Assembly: GCA_002104905.1 (NCBI GenBank)
Contig: MCFE01000291.1
Location: forward strand, 1-64,000
DNA: 64,000 bases
Direction: 5' to 3'
DNA from: Basidiobolus meristosporus CBS 931.73
Lineage: Eukaryota; Basidiobolomycota; Basidiobolomycetes; Basidiobolales; Basidiobolaceae
In this document: piece after piece, positions 12,701 through 22,969 of the stretch
How positions within the stretch are numbered: the first letter of the stretch is position 1
How the letters are laid out: each line of letters starts with the position of its first letter
Translations under genes and position numbers: made by a program
The notes under the pieces: generated by a model
Database searches by the model: none
Told to the model about the DNA's origin: nothing
The model's input: only the letters and a program-made list of their open reading frames with translations

Positions 12701-13620
12701 GGTCCCAAACCTCGTACCACGAGCAAAACTCAAACGCTGACATACTCACACAAACGTTCGAAGCATGCATCTGCGATTGATTTGATTCCTTCTGCTCGGC
12801 TCTGGCTGTCGAGGCCTATGATGCTCCGCAGTGAGCTCACCACAACCCTCTCGGGAAACCGTCTAGCTGCGGCAATCCAAAATCCTCGTCAGCCATAGGG
12901 CAAGCATGAGTGGTGTAGAAGGGATGTCAAGGTGAACATTGAGCAGCCATGCATTGATTTGGAGCATGCTCAAATTTACCCTCGTATAGGTAGAGTGTGG
13001 TGATAGGTGAGTCAGCAGGACAATGTATTAGTGTAGATGTGGGCCACATCTTTCCAAAATTAGTCAATAGAACATTCGATTATTCCGCACTGGACATTGG
13101 CCGGTAAACCAATCCACGCTCGGTGAGCAAATATCCGCAAACGTCGATATTGTTCTGGAATGCGAATTCATCAGCCCTTGACCAATCAACTCTCGCCAGC
13201 CTCCTATTCATTTACACTTGGTCAATGGGAGCCCAATACTTGATACATTGAGGCTACGCTAGCTGGGATACAGGTAACTGAGTCTCATTCAACTATTTCT
13301 AGTCAAACATGGTTTCTTAGGTTGTCTGACTTCACTATCATCACCACATTTTCGGTTGCTTGGCACATGCTTCACACTCCAGTGGCGTGATCCTTAAAAT
13401 GCCAATGACACCGCGAGTCGGCAGTGTGTGGGATACAATAAGGATACGTGCGAACGGCCGTGGAGGCTCTGCCGATGCCAATGGTATTTGTACAAAATTG
13501 GTTTTATTTCTTGTGAGCGGCGGGTGGTTTGGCTACTCATTAACGCAAAAGAAAGGTCTCTTTTTGGCTTACTCGCAGTGGGTAAATTCATTAAATTAAG
13601 TTAGGGATTCTCTCCTGACG
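9788..13620. other. Gene-poor block of higher G+C with fragmentary open frames
   Basis: By eye this 3.8-kb stretch is richer in G+C than its flanks. Open frames of 60-150 codons occur on both strands, for example 10472-10921 (+), 11481-11221 (-), 12041-12334 (+) and 12726-12391 (-). None starts, splices or ends in a convincing gene model. On the minus strand several protein-like segments recur in different frames separated by stops. This is the pattern expected of a decayed coding sequence or old mobile element, but I could not assign any family. Confidence 0.3.
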
Positions 13621-13849
13621 ACCGGATCTTTGACCAAAACAGTGTACAGTATGACTTTGAAAGATGTGGGGACCGGTGGTGAGACTTTAGCCAATCTACG
13701 ATGAATAAAAAGTATATGATTGTCTGGAAAGGTAGAGAGCGTGAATCAATGAAGGAAAAGAAACACCGAGAATGCAGAATTGATCATGTACAACGTATTT
13801 CAAAAAGAATTATTAACGTGGAAGGAGATGACAGGGTTACAGGTTAAGC

Positions 13850-15868
13850 TCACTTCGCTTGGTGTGCGATGTTGAACTGGTAATGCTGAGGTTGCATGTG
13901 ATGAGGCGGGATATGGCGTTCCGAGTCTGGATTGTATCCATTGGAATGATGGCCTTGCCATTGAAGGTTGCTTGAGTAATCCTGTTGATGGTACGAGGCG
14001 TTAAGATTGGCATTGTTCATACTCTCATGACCGTTGAAGCGATCCTGACTAATAGGCCCGCCTAGCTGTGACTTGTTCTCGGTGTCGTAGCTGTTGAAAG
14101 CGGAGCCGGCCATGTTTGCTGGATGTTGGTATCCACTAGTGTCTTCGGTGTTATATGCATTTCCAGAATGGTACGACCCGACGCTAGTTGTGGAGTTGTT
14201 CCGAGATCTGGACCAAGCGTCATCGGCTTCGGGTTGCACATTGTGTATGTTAAGTCCCACAGGAAGTTGGTTCATTCTTGGTAAAGACGCGTGCGATTGA
14301 CCTTGGGACCCAATATCGTTGGCAGTTGGCGAATTCAACCCCGAGTTCATACCATTCGAAAAGATCTCTGGAGTTGCATTGCTGCTCTCGGAGATTCCCG
14401 ACATCATATAAGGCGATGGATTCTGGAAGGTATTCCCGGTATTGGGGGTCGGTGGAGTCATCATCATCTGGGATGGTGAGTGGGTAGGGAATGGTGCATA
14501 GGGTGTGAAGTTGGAGTATGGTGATCCCAAGTCAGCAGACATCCTATGTTGAGCAAAATATCTACTGTCAGTGGCTGGCCCAGAGGCAAGAGGGTTGAAT
14601 CTCTCATGACTGTCGGCATAATGTCCTGGGCTGCGACCACGGACAACCAGTGGGGCTGACTGAGTAGATGCGACCTTGTATTGCTCGCCGTTGTCGCACT
14701 CTGCTAACAACTCTACAACAAGAACGTAATACTGCTGAGCGGCCCTTCTTTTACCGTTGTTGGCGGTGGCGGTTTTGAATTGAATGCGCTCGAAAGTCAC
14801 TATCGTCTGGTTGGAGCCTACGGAGCTGAGGTTCACGTTACCACCGGCTTTGATCGGTCTTGCCATGGGTGTGGTCTGGGGTCCTTTATCTCTCTTGGGT
14901 GTATGCTGGATCAGGTCAATTTTTTTATCACTGTTCGAAACACGTGCAGCAGCACCCAAGAAGAACTGGACAACTGTGTGTTGGACTCCATCGACCTCGA
15001 CAATACAAGGGCACTCGGGATCTGTAGGGGGGTGGTTCGACCCAATAAGTGAGAAGGCACTGCTAACTTGGAAGTAATTACGGCGATAGCATGTCCAATC
15101 GTTGTCAGCTAAGAAGAATCCCCGGTCAAATTTGGAGTCAATTCGGATGGAATAACTACGAAGTAAGGATAAGCATCAGAGTGGATATTTGATCGCTATT
15201 TTAGGCATCTCCACTTACTTATTAAGCTTGTCCATGCTGTATAAATTATGGTGCTGCTTGGTTTGGGTGAAATAAGGTCCAGCCTCGTTAGGGAAACCAA
15301 GAGAATCGGATCTACGCTTTCGAAGAGTAGGGTGGAATGAAGGAGCCCCATAGGACATGCTTGCCAGAGAACTGTCCAAAGAATATTTACGATCAAATTG
15401 GGGAGGGACAGCCAGGCGAGGCTTCGACATATCAAGAGGACGAGGAATTGAGCCGTTCATCGACATATAATTCGCGCTGGAAAAGCTGTCATTAGAATCA
15501 GATAAGGTGGAGGGGGAGGGTTAGCTAACAACCAACCTCTGGTATGCCGACCTCACTGGGTCGATATCTGGCTTCTGAGGTAGTGGAGCAAGAAACATAG
15601 GGGCACCGTTTTGGTCAGCCTGATGAGATCTAAAAGCCGAAGAAGTCACTTAGCATGCGATGAAATTGGAAAGAAAGTCCGCAGCTACATACACGTTGTT
15701 GGACGGCATATGCTGTGTTTGATCCGAATAAGGGTAGCTATCAACAAAACTCTCGTTCTGTGAGTGCATCGGTGTCATATTGTGTTGAATCGGCTGATGA
15801 GGTAGAGAAATCGGTTGAAGGTGCTGAGGTTGAACTGGCCATTTGTTTTCTTGCATCATGACGGTCAT
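13850..15868 (-). CDS. Ndt80/PhoG-family DNA-binding transcription factor
   Basis: Seen: four exons, 15868-15693, 15629-15537, 15485-15219 and 15155-13850, sum to 1842 nt (613 residues). The N-terminal 120 residues are Gln/Pro/His-rich. The Ndt80 DNA-binding domain occupies about residues 120-345. Diagnostic stretches are RGFFLADNDWTCYRRNYFQ, VDGVQHTVVQFFLGAAARV, QTIVTFERIQFKTATANNGK, RRAAQQYYVLVVELLAE and SAPLVVRGRSPGHYADS. The C-terminal ~265 residues are low-complexity, rich in Asn, Ser, Pro, His and Gln. Known: s-type Ig-fold domain binding MSE-like sites. Family members control meiosis (Ndt80), nutrient responses and cell death (Vib-1) or acid phosphatase (PhoG). Which role applies here is not visible. 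The start is the first ATG before the Q/P-rich exon; an upstream minus-strand frame (16183-15875) may be 5' UTR or a further exon. Confidence 0.93.
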
Positions 15869-17840
15869 GGGTGATTAGCGAATAATAGCAGTAAGAGATG
15901 TATGAGGATCAAAGATTGAAGGGGGCGAGGTCTGAGTGCGTGGAGGTTGGTTTGACGACGTATGACAAATAGAGGCAATAGAGAAAGTGAAATCACCAAG
16001 AACAAAGTCGGCAGAAGACAAAAGTCCAGTTGGTAAGTTAACGATAGGCAAATTCATGGGGCTTGGGGCTTTAAAATAGTTGGCAACTGGCACGCGAATG
16101 AACTTGTTCCGTGGGGAATTTTTCTGAGCTGAATATGGCCAATGGTAATAACAGTGCATTTCCAATTCTGGTTTTAAGAACACTTGGTAAGAAAGACATC
16201 GGACATTGAGGATATCTAGATTTGGTCAAACTACCCCAAAACTACATCATCCATATAAAACTTATTACAATCCATTGTATCACGTACAGCATATTTGTAA
16301 TACTCATCAAAGCTTGGCCAATTTTGGAAATTTCTTAGCATCTAATTATTGGACTTGTAATGAACTGTATTAGTTCCTAATAAGTATATGTCTCTGAAAA
16401 GGCAACACTTTTTATTAGAGTCCTATTTGATAAATCGTAAGTTTGAAGCGATCATACTCTATCGCCCAAGGCTCTATTATTGCAATATCAACTATTAATG
16501 ACTTCACTCGCCAATAGGAGCCTACCAATTCCTACCAATCCTCGCATTCTTTAAGCGTCCAGGAATGCCTTTTTCGTCTTAACCTAGAGGCGCTGATGCA
16601 TGACTACAAGCCTAGATATGATTAGGATTGCCATATCCGAATGTTATCTAATATAAGAATATCGCATTATAGACTGCATGTGGCGAATGAATTAAGCATA
16701 AACTAGGGTTTGGTCATTGGGAATAGCCTATAAAGAACAGGACTGTGAAAAATCCCATAGGGATAGTAAATACTGCTAGGATCCTTCAAGTCAGCATGCA
16801 TATTCAGTTGACAAATCTGAAACGGATAGAGCATTTTGATTGCGCCGGGACTTCGGGAACTCACATGCAGGCGTGAGGGCTATCTTTCGATGGTGACTTT
16901 GAAAGCGACGCAGTACCTAGTGAAAATCCAGTGCTAGTAGTACTCACGGTAATACTGATGTGTGATGCATTCTTAAGATTGATATTCAGTAGCGTAAACG
17001 CCAGTACCCTAGGTCCCATCGACAATAGGGTGCGATCCGTTTGATTAGCCGGCGCATAACATTGCTAATGTAGGAGGCGGTTGTGGCGGTTTAATGATCT
17101 GTGGGTTGGATCGTATGTATATTCCACACCAAAGAATCGTAATCACAAAGATGCCATGGAGGGGTGACTTTTTGAACCATTTGGAAGGTTTTGGTGACCA
17201 CCGTGACTTCATAAACACCTGGTACAGTGTGCTAACCTTACAAAGTGTAGTGATGCGACCCTCAAAGCTTCAGGTTTTCTTTGTATCCCGATGGGTGCAG
17301 AAAAGTCCAACGTAGGCGGTGAAATGATATAATAAAGATAAGATTATACTAAAACAATGGCTGCTGATTTTTCTTGATTAAAACGCGTGCTCTGATGGTG
17401 GGTAGTTAGGGAATTTTTGTATAGGGTATTTAGGAGAATAACTGCACATAGCTCTAAATACTGAACTCGACGATAATGTAGATGGTTTGCTACAAAGTTG
17501 ATTTTTAGATTGAAATGGCTTGCCAACAATACCCAACTTACTGCTCAAAGCTGGATGGGATTCAGTAGATTCAACTTCACTTGAACTATCATCTTGGTAA
17601 AGCTTTTAACTATTCTCATTCTGCATTGAGGGGACTCCTGGCACTCCACTTGCTTGCAGTAGGGACTACTCTATTATTCACAACATGTGAGAACAACAGG
17701 TGGTCAGACTTCTGTTGCATAGGAATACATGTGATTTGTACTCTGTTTACCATGAGAGAGTTACATGCTATCCTGAAAATATCTTTCTTGGACTAAACTG
17801 ACAAGTATTAAAATGCAGAGTATTTCTGTAGGGCTGAACA
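15869..17840. other. Intergenic, upstream of the Ndt80-like gene
   Basis: The first ~300 bp (15875-16183, minus strand) is an open frame ending just before the Ndt80-like ATG. It may be leader sequence of that gene. From about 16200 to 17840 only short frames and AT-rich sequence are visible, and no domain is recognisable. Confidence 0.4.
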
Positions 17841-17849
17841 CAGAGCTCC

Positions 17850-18190
17850 TCAAACAACCAAAGGCATGGGTGGTGTCTGTTGCTAGTAGATTAGATATCT
17901 GGGGAGAGATTTAAGCACCAATAGTTTTACAAAGCCCCCACACTTTGCACACCACTTACTAAGGCCATTTTTCATCCATTAGGCTTACATAGTTCCCCCA
18001 AGGGTATAAATCTTTACTTGGGCTCAATAAAGTAACAAATGTATGTTGTGTATATCCTCTAGTTCTTAGTATACTCCCAGTACTCTCTAAAGTATTGCAA
18101 TTACTTGCATCCCCTGGTGTTCTGATAAGTAGTTTAGTGGCAGAGTGTGGTGTGGGAAAATTAGCCTATCTGTGGTGAGCTTGTAGCACA
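17850..18190 (+). repeat. Diverged LTR relic, plus orientation
   Basis: Segments such as aaagcccccacactttgcac, a TATA-like gggtataaat and a CTC(A)ATAAAGTA stretch follow the order of the reverse complement of the copia LTR at 41875-42224. The similarity also tracks the better preserved plus-oriented LTR at 43828-44165. Ends are not sharp and no target-site duplication is visible, so this is an old solo LTR or fragment. Confidence 0.55.
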
Positions 18191-18193
18191 AAT

Positions 18194-18540
18194 TGTTGTC
18201 AGAGTCTTGGACTTATTGGAAGTGATTGGAACTGCAAGTAGACTACCTTGTTTTCACTCAATAATTTATTGAAGAAAAAAGTAGTATTTATGCTTTTACA
18301 TGGTCTTGGCATAGTAAGCATGTATAGTATGCCCAGGGAGCTCCCACAAATATCTGTGCAAAGTCTGAGACTGTTTGGACAACTTCAGAATATCTCATGT
18401 TATGGGTACCTGATACTTCTGTGAGAATAGCCTAACAGAATCCCAGAATGGTATCAGGTCAGAATTCTCTGAGATTTGTAGGTAGTGATCTAAGTGACTA
18501 AGTTAGGTGACTATATAGGTGTAATACAAAATTTATAATA
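18194..18540 (-). repeat. Diverged copia LTR, minus orientation
   Basis: It begins TGTTGTCAGAGTCTTGG, aligned to the TGTTGTAAGAGTCTTGG start of the intact element's LTR. It continues colinearly for about 347 bp through ttttacatggtcttggcat and gtgatctaagtgactaag. It directly abuts a degenerate internal region beginning ttcccactct, the equivalent of the polypurine tract next to the LTR of the intact copy. It is therefore the 3' LTR of a decayed element. Confidence 0.8.
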
Positions 18541-19312
18541 TTCCCACTCTACAAAAAGTTCATATCAAGAAGTTGTGAATGTGATCTAAGATATTTGATT
18601 TTTCATTTCCTCATGGTTTGGTGAGTATGCTTACTATCAGTTCATCTGTAAGACAGTCAGCTTAGTTAGCTTAGTTACTCTCTATGACTTTATGTTGCAA
18701 ATGAAGTTCAATATGTAAGTGCTGAGTTTTAGCATGAAAAGTTGGATTTCTGTCTGAATGTGTACATCTTTGATTTTCTGAAAATTATTTAGTGGGGGCT
18801 TTCTGACTTAAGCCTAGGTCTTTGAAGAGCTTTCCTAGCCATGTCACTTCTTTTCTAACCTCAAAGGCTGCCATATACTATGCCTTTGTGGTGGAAAGTG
18901 CCAAGGATGGTTGCTTGCTTGAGTTCAATGAGATTGCTCCTTTACAGTAAAGGAAGTTTTGTCCTGTGGTGGATCTTCTATCTTCCAAATTTTTCCTCCA
19001 ATCAGCATCAAACTATACAAAAAAGTATTGTAGTGAGTTGTTATTGTGGTACTTCAGGCAGATATTGGCATTTCCTTTTAAGTATCTAAAACTCCACTTA
19101 ACTTCTACAATGTCATCCAACTCATTGTTCTGATTATGTTGAATGACAGCTCCCACTGAATATAGGATATATGGATATGTTTGAAGCTTGATTTACACCA
19201 ACTGCTGACCATGGATTAGTAAGAGAAGTCTGGGCTTTCAGATGGCACCAAGCTCTTTAAGACTGATATAAGGCCCTGATGCTTGTCTGCCAGGCTATTC
19301 AGGAAGGTAATT
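18541..19312 (-). pseudogene. Decayed copia polyprotein: RNase H end joined to a gag fragment
   Basis: Nucleotide similarity to the intact element is evident. 18541-19250 follows 37888-38630 (RNase H and C-terminus), including ggttggatttct and gcatgaaaagttgg. At about 19258-19312 it jumps to sequence equivalent to 41339-41395 (caaggccctga...caggctattcagga), that is, gag. Protease, integrase and most of the reverse transcriptase are missing, so about 2.7 kb was lost by internal deletion. Multiple stops make it non-coding. Confidence 0.75.
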
Positions 19313-19314
19313 AT

Positions 19315-19510
19315 TGTTGTAAAAGTTTGTAATTGCACCTGAACATTCACCTAACTTGGTCCCTTAGATCATGATCTACAAATTTAGAGAATTCTGATCA
19401 AATTTCTTGTCAGAATTTACTTGAAATATTTTCATTAAAACATCTGATACCCAGAACATGAAGTTTCTCAAAGTTATCCAAGCGGCCCTGAATCTTGCAC
19501 ACATACTATT
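19315..19510 (+). repeat. Truncated LTR in opposite (plus) orientation
   Basis: It starts TGTTGTAAAAGTTTGTAATT, followed by cacctgaacattcacctaact. This matches the reverse complement of the 3' end of the intact copia LTR. The similarity continues to about position 19510 and then stops. It lies head-to-head with the preceding minus-oriented relic, so at least two insertions are superimposed. Confidence 0.65.
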
Positions 19511-19559
19511 TGGACCTTCCAAAACATATTCTACATGTTTGGTCTGCCAACACCATTTG

Positions 19560-19940
19560 GAAGTATAAATATTAATCTCACATTCAATGAATCATCAGGT
19601 GAAATCTACAAGTCTGGAAGGTGAAGATGAAGACACTGCTATAGGAAAGAGGCCTTTGGGATGTTGTTGTGGGAGATGAATGCCCCACTAAAGGTGTAGG
19701 TGAAGAAGCCTTAAAGTACCACTAGAAGCAACAAAGTGCCTTTAACTGCATTCACCTTAATGTAAAAGACAAATTGCTAATTCAATACACAAGAGCAAAT
19801 ACACCAAAGAATACCTAGAAATCATAAGAAGGCATCAACTAGTTGTGTTTAACTGCCAAGAAAATGTATTGTATACAAAAGTTCTTTACTATGGAGATGC
19901 CACCAGGAGAAGAAATATGAAATCAAATAAAAAATATTTC
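19560..19940 (+). pseudogene. Decayed copia gag fragment, plus orientation
   Basis: Reading the plus strand gives broken pieces that align with the gag region of the intact polyprotein. Examples are the counterparts of LWDIVMGEECPAKN, EEALKYQKKEQSAFNC and KFFTTKMLPGEEMKN. Several stops and frame changes interrupt it. Together with the adjoining plus-oriented LTR at 19315 it represents the 5' end of a second, oppositely oriented copy. Confidence 0.7.
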
Positions 19941-20171
19941 AAGTGAATCCTAACCAAGTAATTGGTGCAAATTCTCTAAGATTTGAAGGTAATGCTCCAG
20001 GTGACTAAGCTAGGTGAATGTTCAGGTGCAATTACAGATTTTTATATGTTTTGGTGAACATGCTCCAAGTAAATCCCAACAAGTATCTTGGCTAAACTCT
20101 CTAAGATTTGTAGAGTATGATCTAGGTGACAAAGTTGGGTGAGTATTTAGGTGTGATTACAAAATACACAA
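19941..20171 (-). repeat. Two tandem LTR 3'-part fragments
   Basis: Two successive stretches (about 19941-20040 and 20041-20171) each repeat the LTR segment that runs from aagtaaatcc through ctctaagattt and gatctaggtgac to the terminal attaca-like end. They are fragments of two different old LTR insertions in the same orientation as the intact element. Confidence 0.55.
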
Positions 20172-20756
20172 CAAAAACAAGCATAGTGGTTTGTTTAGGA
20201 ATGTCCCAACAGCATGTGTGCAAGGCTTGGGAGCCTTTGTTGTAAGAGTCTTGGAGATATTGGAAGTGATTGGGAGGACAAGTAGATTATGTGGTTTTCA
20301 CTTAATGATTTATTGGATGTAAAAGTAGTATTTATACTTTTACATGGTCTTGGCATAACAAACACGTAGAATAGGTTAAGAAAGGTCCCAAGAACATGTG
20401 TGCAAAGCTTGGGGCTGTTTGGACAACTTATCAAATTTTCATGTTCTGGGTACCTGGTATTTTGGTGAAAATATTCAAAGTAAATCCCGACAAGGAATTT
20501 GGTCAGTATTCTCTAGGATTTGAGGGTAATGATCTAAGTGACTAAGTTAGGTGAATATTTAGGTGGAATTCCGAATTTTTACAACAGCCTTTAGCCAACT
20601 TTGAGGTTTTTCATTTCCTAGGTACCTAATGTTTTGGTAGAATATCTTCTGTAAGTCCTAACAAAGAATTTTGGCAAGATACACATATATGTAGACTATG
20701 ATCTAATTGACCAAGTCAATAGGATAATTAGGTGTATTTTTAAAATCCACAACAAT
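20172..20756 (-). repeat. Old LTR fragment interrupted by a younger solo LTR
   Basis: 20172-20237 (ending ttgggagcctt) and 20592-20756 (starting tagccaactttgagg) are adjacent parts of one diverged LTR. They correspond to gcaaagtttggggctgtttgg and gacaactttgagaattttc in the intact copy. The solo LTR at 20238-20586 sits between them. Confidence 0.7.
20238..20586 (-). mobile_element. Solo LTR of the copia family with perfect target-site duplication
   Basis: 349 bp, beginning TGTTGTAAGAG and ending TTTTTACAACA, near-identical by eye to the LTRs at 37538 and 41875. It is flanked by the same 5 bp, GCCTT, at 20233-20237 and 20587-20591. No internal region remains, so it arose by LTR-LTR recombination after insertion. 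Confidence 0.92.
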
Positions 20757-20985
20757 AAATTGGTGTTAAACTAATTTGAAGAAATACCAAAGGATTCATT
20801 CAATTTGAATCATAGCTTACAATTTACCCCAAATAGTCAAGGTTAGCAAAAGACCACAATGAAAGTGCAATAGCTGGTTCTATTTTGCCTTCATTCAGGC
20901 TGATCTACTACATATATTCAATATTGAATAAGCCCGATTAATATCAAAACACTCCTGAAGCAAAACCTATATATTGCATAATCAT

Positions 20986-22344
20986 CTACAACACAGTTGT
21001 CTCGCATGTGTTCATATTAACAAAGGATATATTTCCTTGACTAGCTATAGCAAACAGAACTTCCCCACTGGGCTCTTCAAAACTGATCATACGCCTCATT
21101 GCCAAAGGGTTGGGTATTTCGTCCTCAAATCTACAAAGAAGAAAGTCAGCAAGATAATTAGCATAACTGCCATTTTAGAGAGTTACCTTTGAACAATGAT
21201 ATGAAAGCTGGCGGAACCTGGGTCTTTCTTTCTAAACGTAGGCAGGGGTTTGTAGACATCGTAATCAATCGATACTTTCTCTACCCCAGTCAGAGAGTCC
21301 CATTGGTTTGAGGCGAAGGAGGAGGACAGATACTCTGGAGACTTGGACCTCAAGTTCTTGAAAATATGCTCTATCAAGATATGCAAGTTAGATAAAAATC
21401 ATCCAAATCACATAGTCGTACTTCTACCATATGTTTGATTAGTTAGTGTTATGGGTACTTCAGAGAAGTTAGGAAGAAGCTTCAGGATTGCCTCATAAAT
21501 TGCAGAGGCATATTGTCCAAATGCAGCAAATCTAGCTGTTCCTTCATTCGACATCTCTGCAGGCATGTTATTATGACCAACATTTCGAGCGTACATATGT
21601 GAATATGTACCTGACGCGCTAGACGTTTCTTCCTCACTCCTTGATGGCTTAAGGGCAATATATCCCAATCTTTTTAGATACGCATATACCTAATAAATTT
21701 CGTTCGTTAACAAGGAAGTCACTGAGGTTTAAGGAGTAATACCAACTTGATATTTTTCAAAAGGACAGGACTGAGACAGCAGTGTGGCATAACCTTGCTG
21801 CAATGACATTGGGACGTTGTGATGCAGGATTATCAGCGCGCCTCTCTCTAATAAAAACAATGCTTCTTCCGGATGCAAGAAGATTTTGGCTTTTTCATTA
21901 TATCCCATTGTGTTAAATTGGGTTCCTTTCTTCACGGTGATTTCTACTCTATTCTCAAGAGGTAGCCATATCCCTTGACTCAGCTGACTTGTATTGCATA
22001 AAGCGGAGTCAGTAACACTCGACAAAGTTGTAATTTTGCTGAATACTAACGTATTTGGGATCCGCTCCTCTGATATCACCTCTTGTAATGCTTTCCGCGC
22101 CTCTTTGAGATTTTCCTCGTGTATATCTGAGCCGTCAGGCGCAAAATCTTTCGAACCACGCTTGGGAATGTTGGAGCTACCGCCCTTACTACAGACAGAT
22201 CAGAATCACTTACATGACGAATGAGGCTCGCACATTTCTCACTGAGAAGAAGGAACAAGTGTATGGGTCTCTTGAGATAACGTTACATTACCTTCCCTTC
22301 CCTAATAAAACTCGAAAATCAACCGACTCCTCTTCAAGCTCCAT
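20986..22344 (-). CDS. SEN54: tRNA-splicing endonuclease subunit Sen54
   Basis: Seen: five exons, 22344-22292, 22188-21747, 21689-21428, 21370-21187 and 21130-20986, sum to 1086 nt (361 residues). The N-terminal Sen54 domain shows QGIWLPLENRVEITVKKGTQ, FLHPEEALFLLERGALII, PMSLQQGYATLL and QVYAYLKRLGYIALKPSR. The C-terminal part has DYDVYKPLPTFRKKDPGSAS and ends with GEVLFAIASQGNISF. Known: Sen54 is the structural subunit of the heterotetrameric endonuclease (Sen2, Sen34, Sen15, Sen54) that excises introns from precursor tRNAs. It pairs with Sen2 and has no catalytic triad of its own. The first exon encodes only about 17 residues before a 103-nt intron, the longest in this gene. S30 starts divergently 295 bp away. 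Confidence 0.92.
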
Positions 22345-22639
22345 AGTCGTGTTACAGTAGACCGAATCAAAGAAATTACAAGCATCTTCGTTGATTCTGG
22401 TGGATATTTTCATTAGTCGGTTTTTCTCGAATCATTATACATGTTACGAAACAGATGAATATTATACTCTACTTAAGCTCAATCATATTCAACTAAAGTG
22501 ATTACTCACGATTGCTTAATCATGATATTTCATGAAAATCTTTGTCGAGTAGACCAATCACAGAGCACAGCTTTTTGAATATAGCCCGAAGAAGCCTGCA
22601 TCTCTTCTTTCTTTCTATTCCAACAGTTGCCAATTTAAT

Positions 22640-22969
22640 ATGGTTAGTGAGCTTTCTTTGTATCAGTAACTCATATGTGTGAACATCCATCGATACGACA
22701 TGCTCCAGATTCGAATACAACTGCCTACAAGCCCCCCCCAAAGCAACATCATACTTAGCATTATATGTATATAGGGTAAAGTACACGGTTCCCTCGCTCG
22801 TGCTGGTAAAGTAAAGTCTCAGTGCCCCAAGGTCGAAAAGCAGGAGAAGAAGAAGAAGAAGACCGGTCGTGCCAAGAAGAGAATCCAATACAACCGCCGT
22901 TTCGTCAACGTCACCAACCTCATTGGTGGCAAGCGTAGAATGAACCCTGCCCCTACTTCCGACAAATAA
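22640..22969 (+). CDS. RPS30: 40S ribosomal protein S30 (eS30)
   Basis: Seen: exon 1 is just the start codon (22640-22642), followed by donor GTTAGTGAG. Exon 2 (22775-22969) begins GGTAAAGTACAC and encodes [16 protein letters not shown], then [19 protein letters not shown] and [11 protein letters not shown], ending TSDK. The total is 65 residues, close to the usual 60-odd. There is no fused ubiquitin-like domain, unlike animal FAU. Known: a small basic protein of the 40S subunit near the decoding site. The family core is almost invariant, so identity is certain. The ATG assignment rests on the perfect ATG|GT junction and on similar start-codon-only first exons that I recall for yeast RPS30 genes. 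Oddities are Cys in place of Thr in the KSQTPKV motif and a divergent C-terminal tail. Confidence 0.93.

Noticed and set aside
22520-22888. Minus-strand frame with a poly-Leu run
   Set aside because: The poly-Leu is the reverse complement of the lysine-rich core of ribosomal protein S30.
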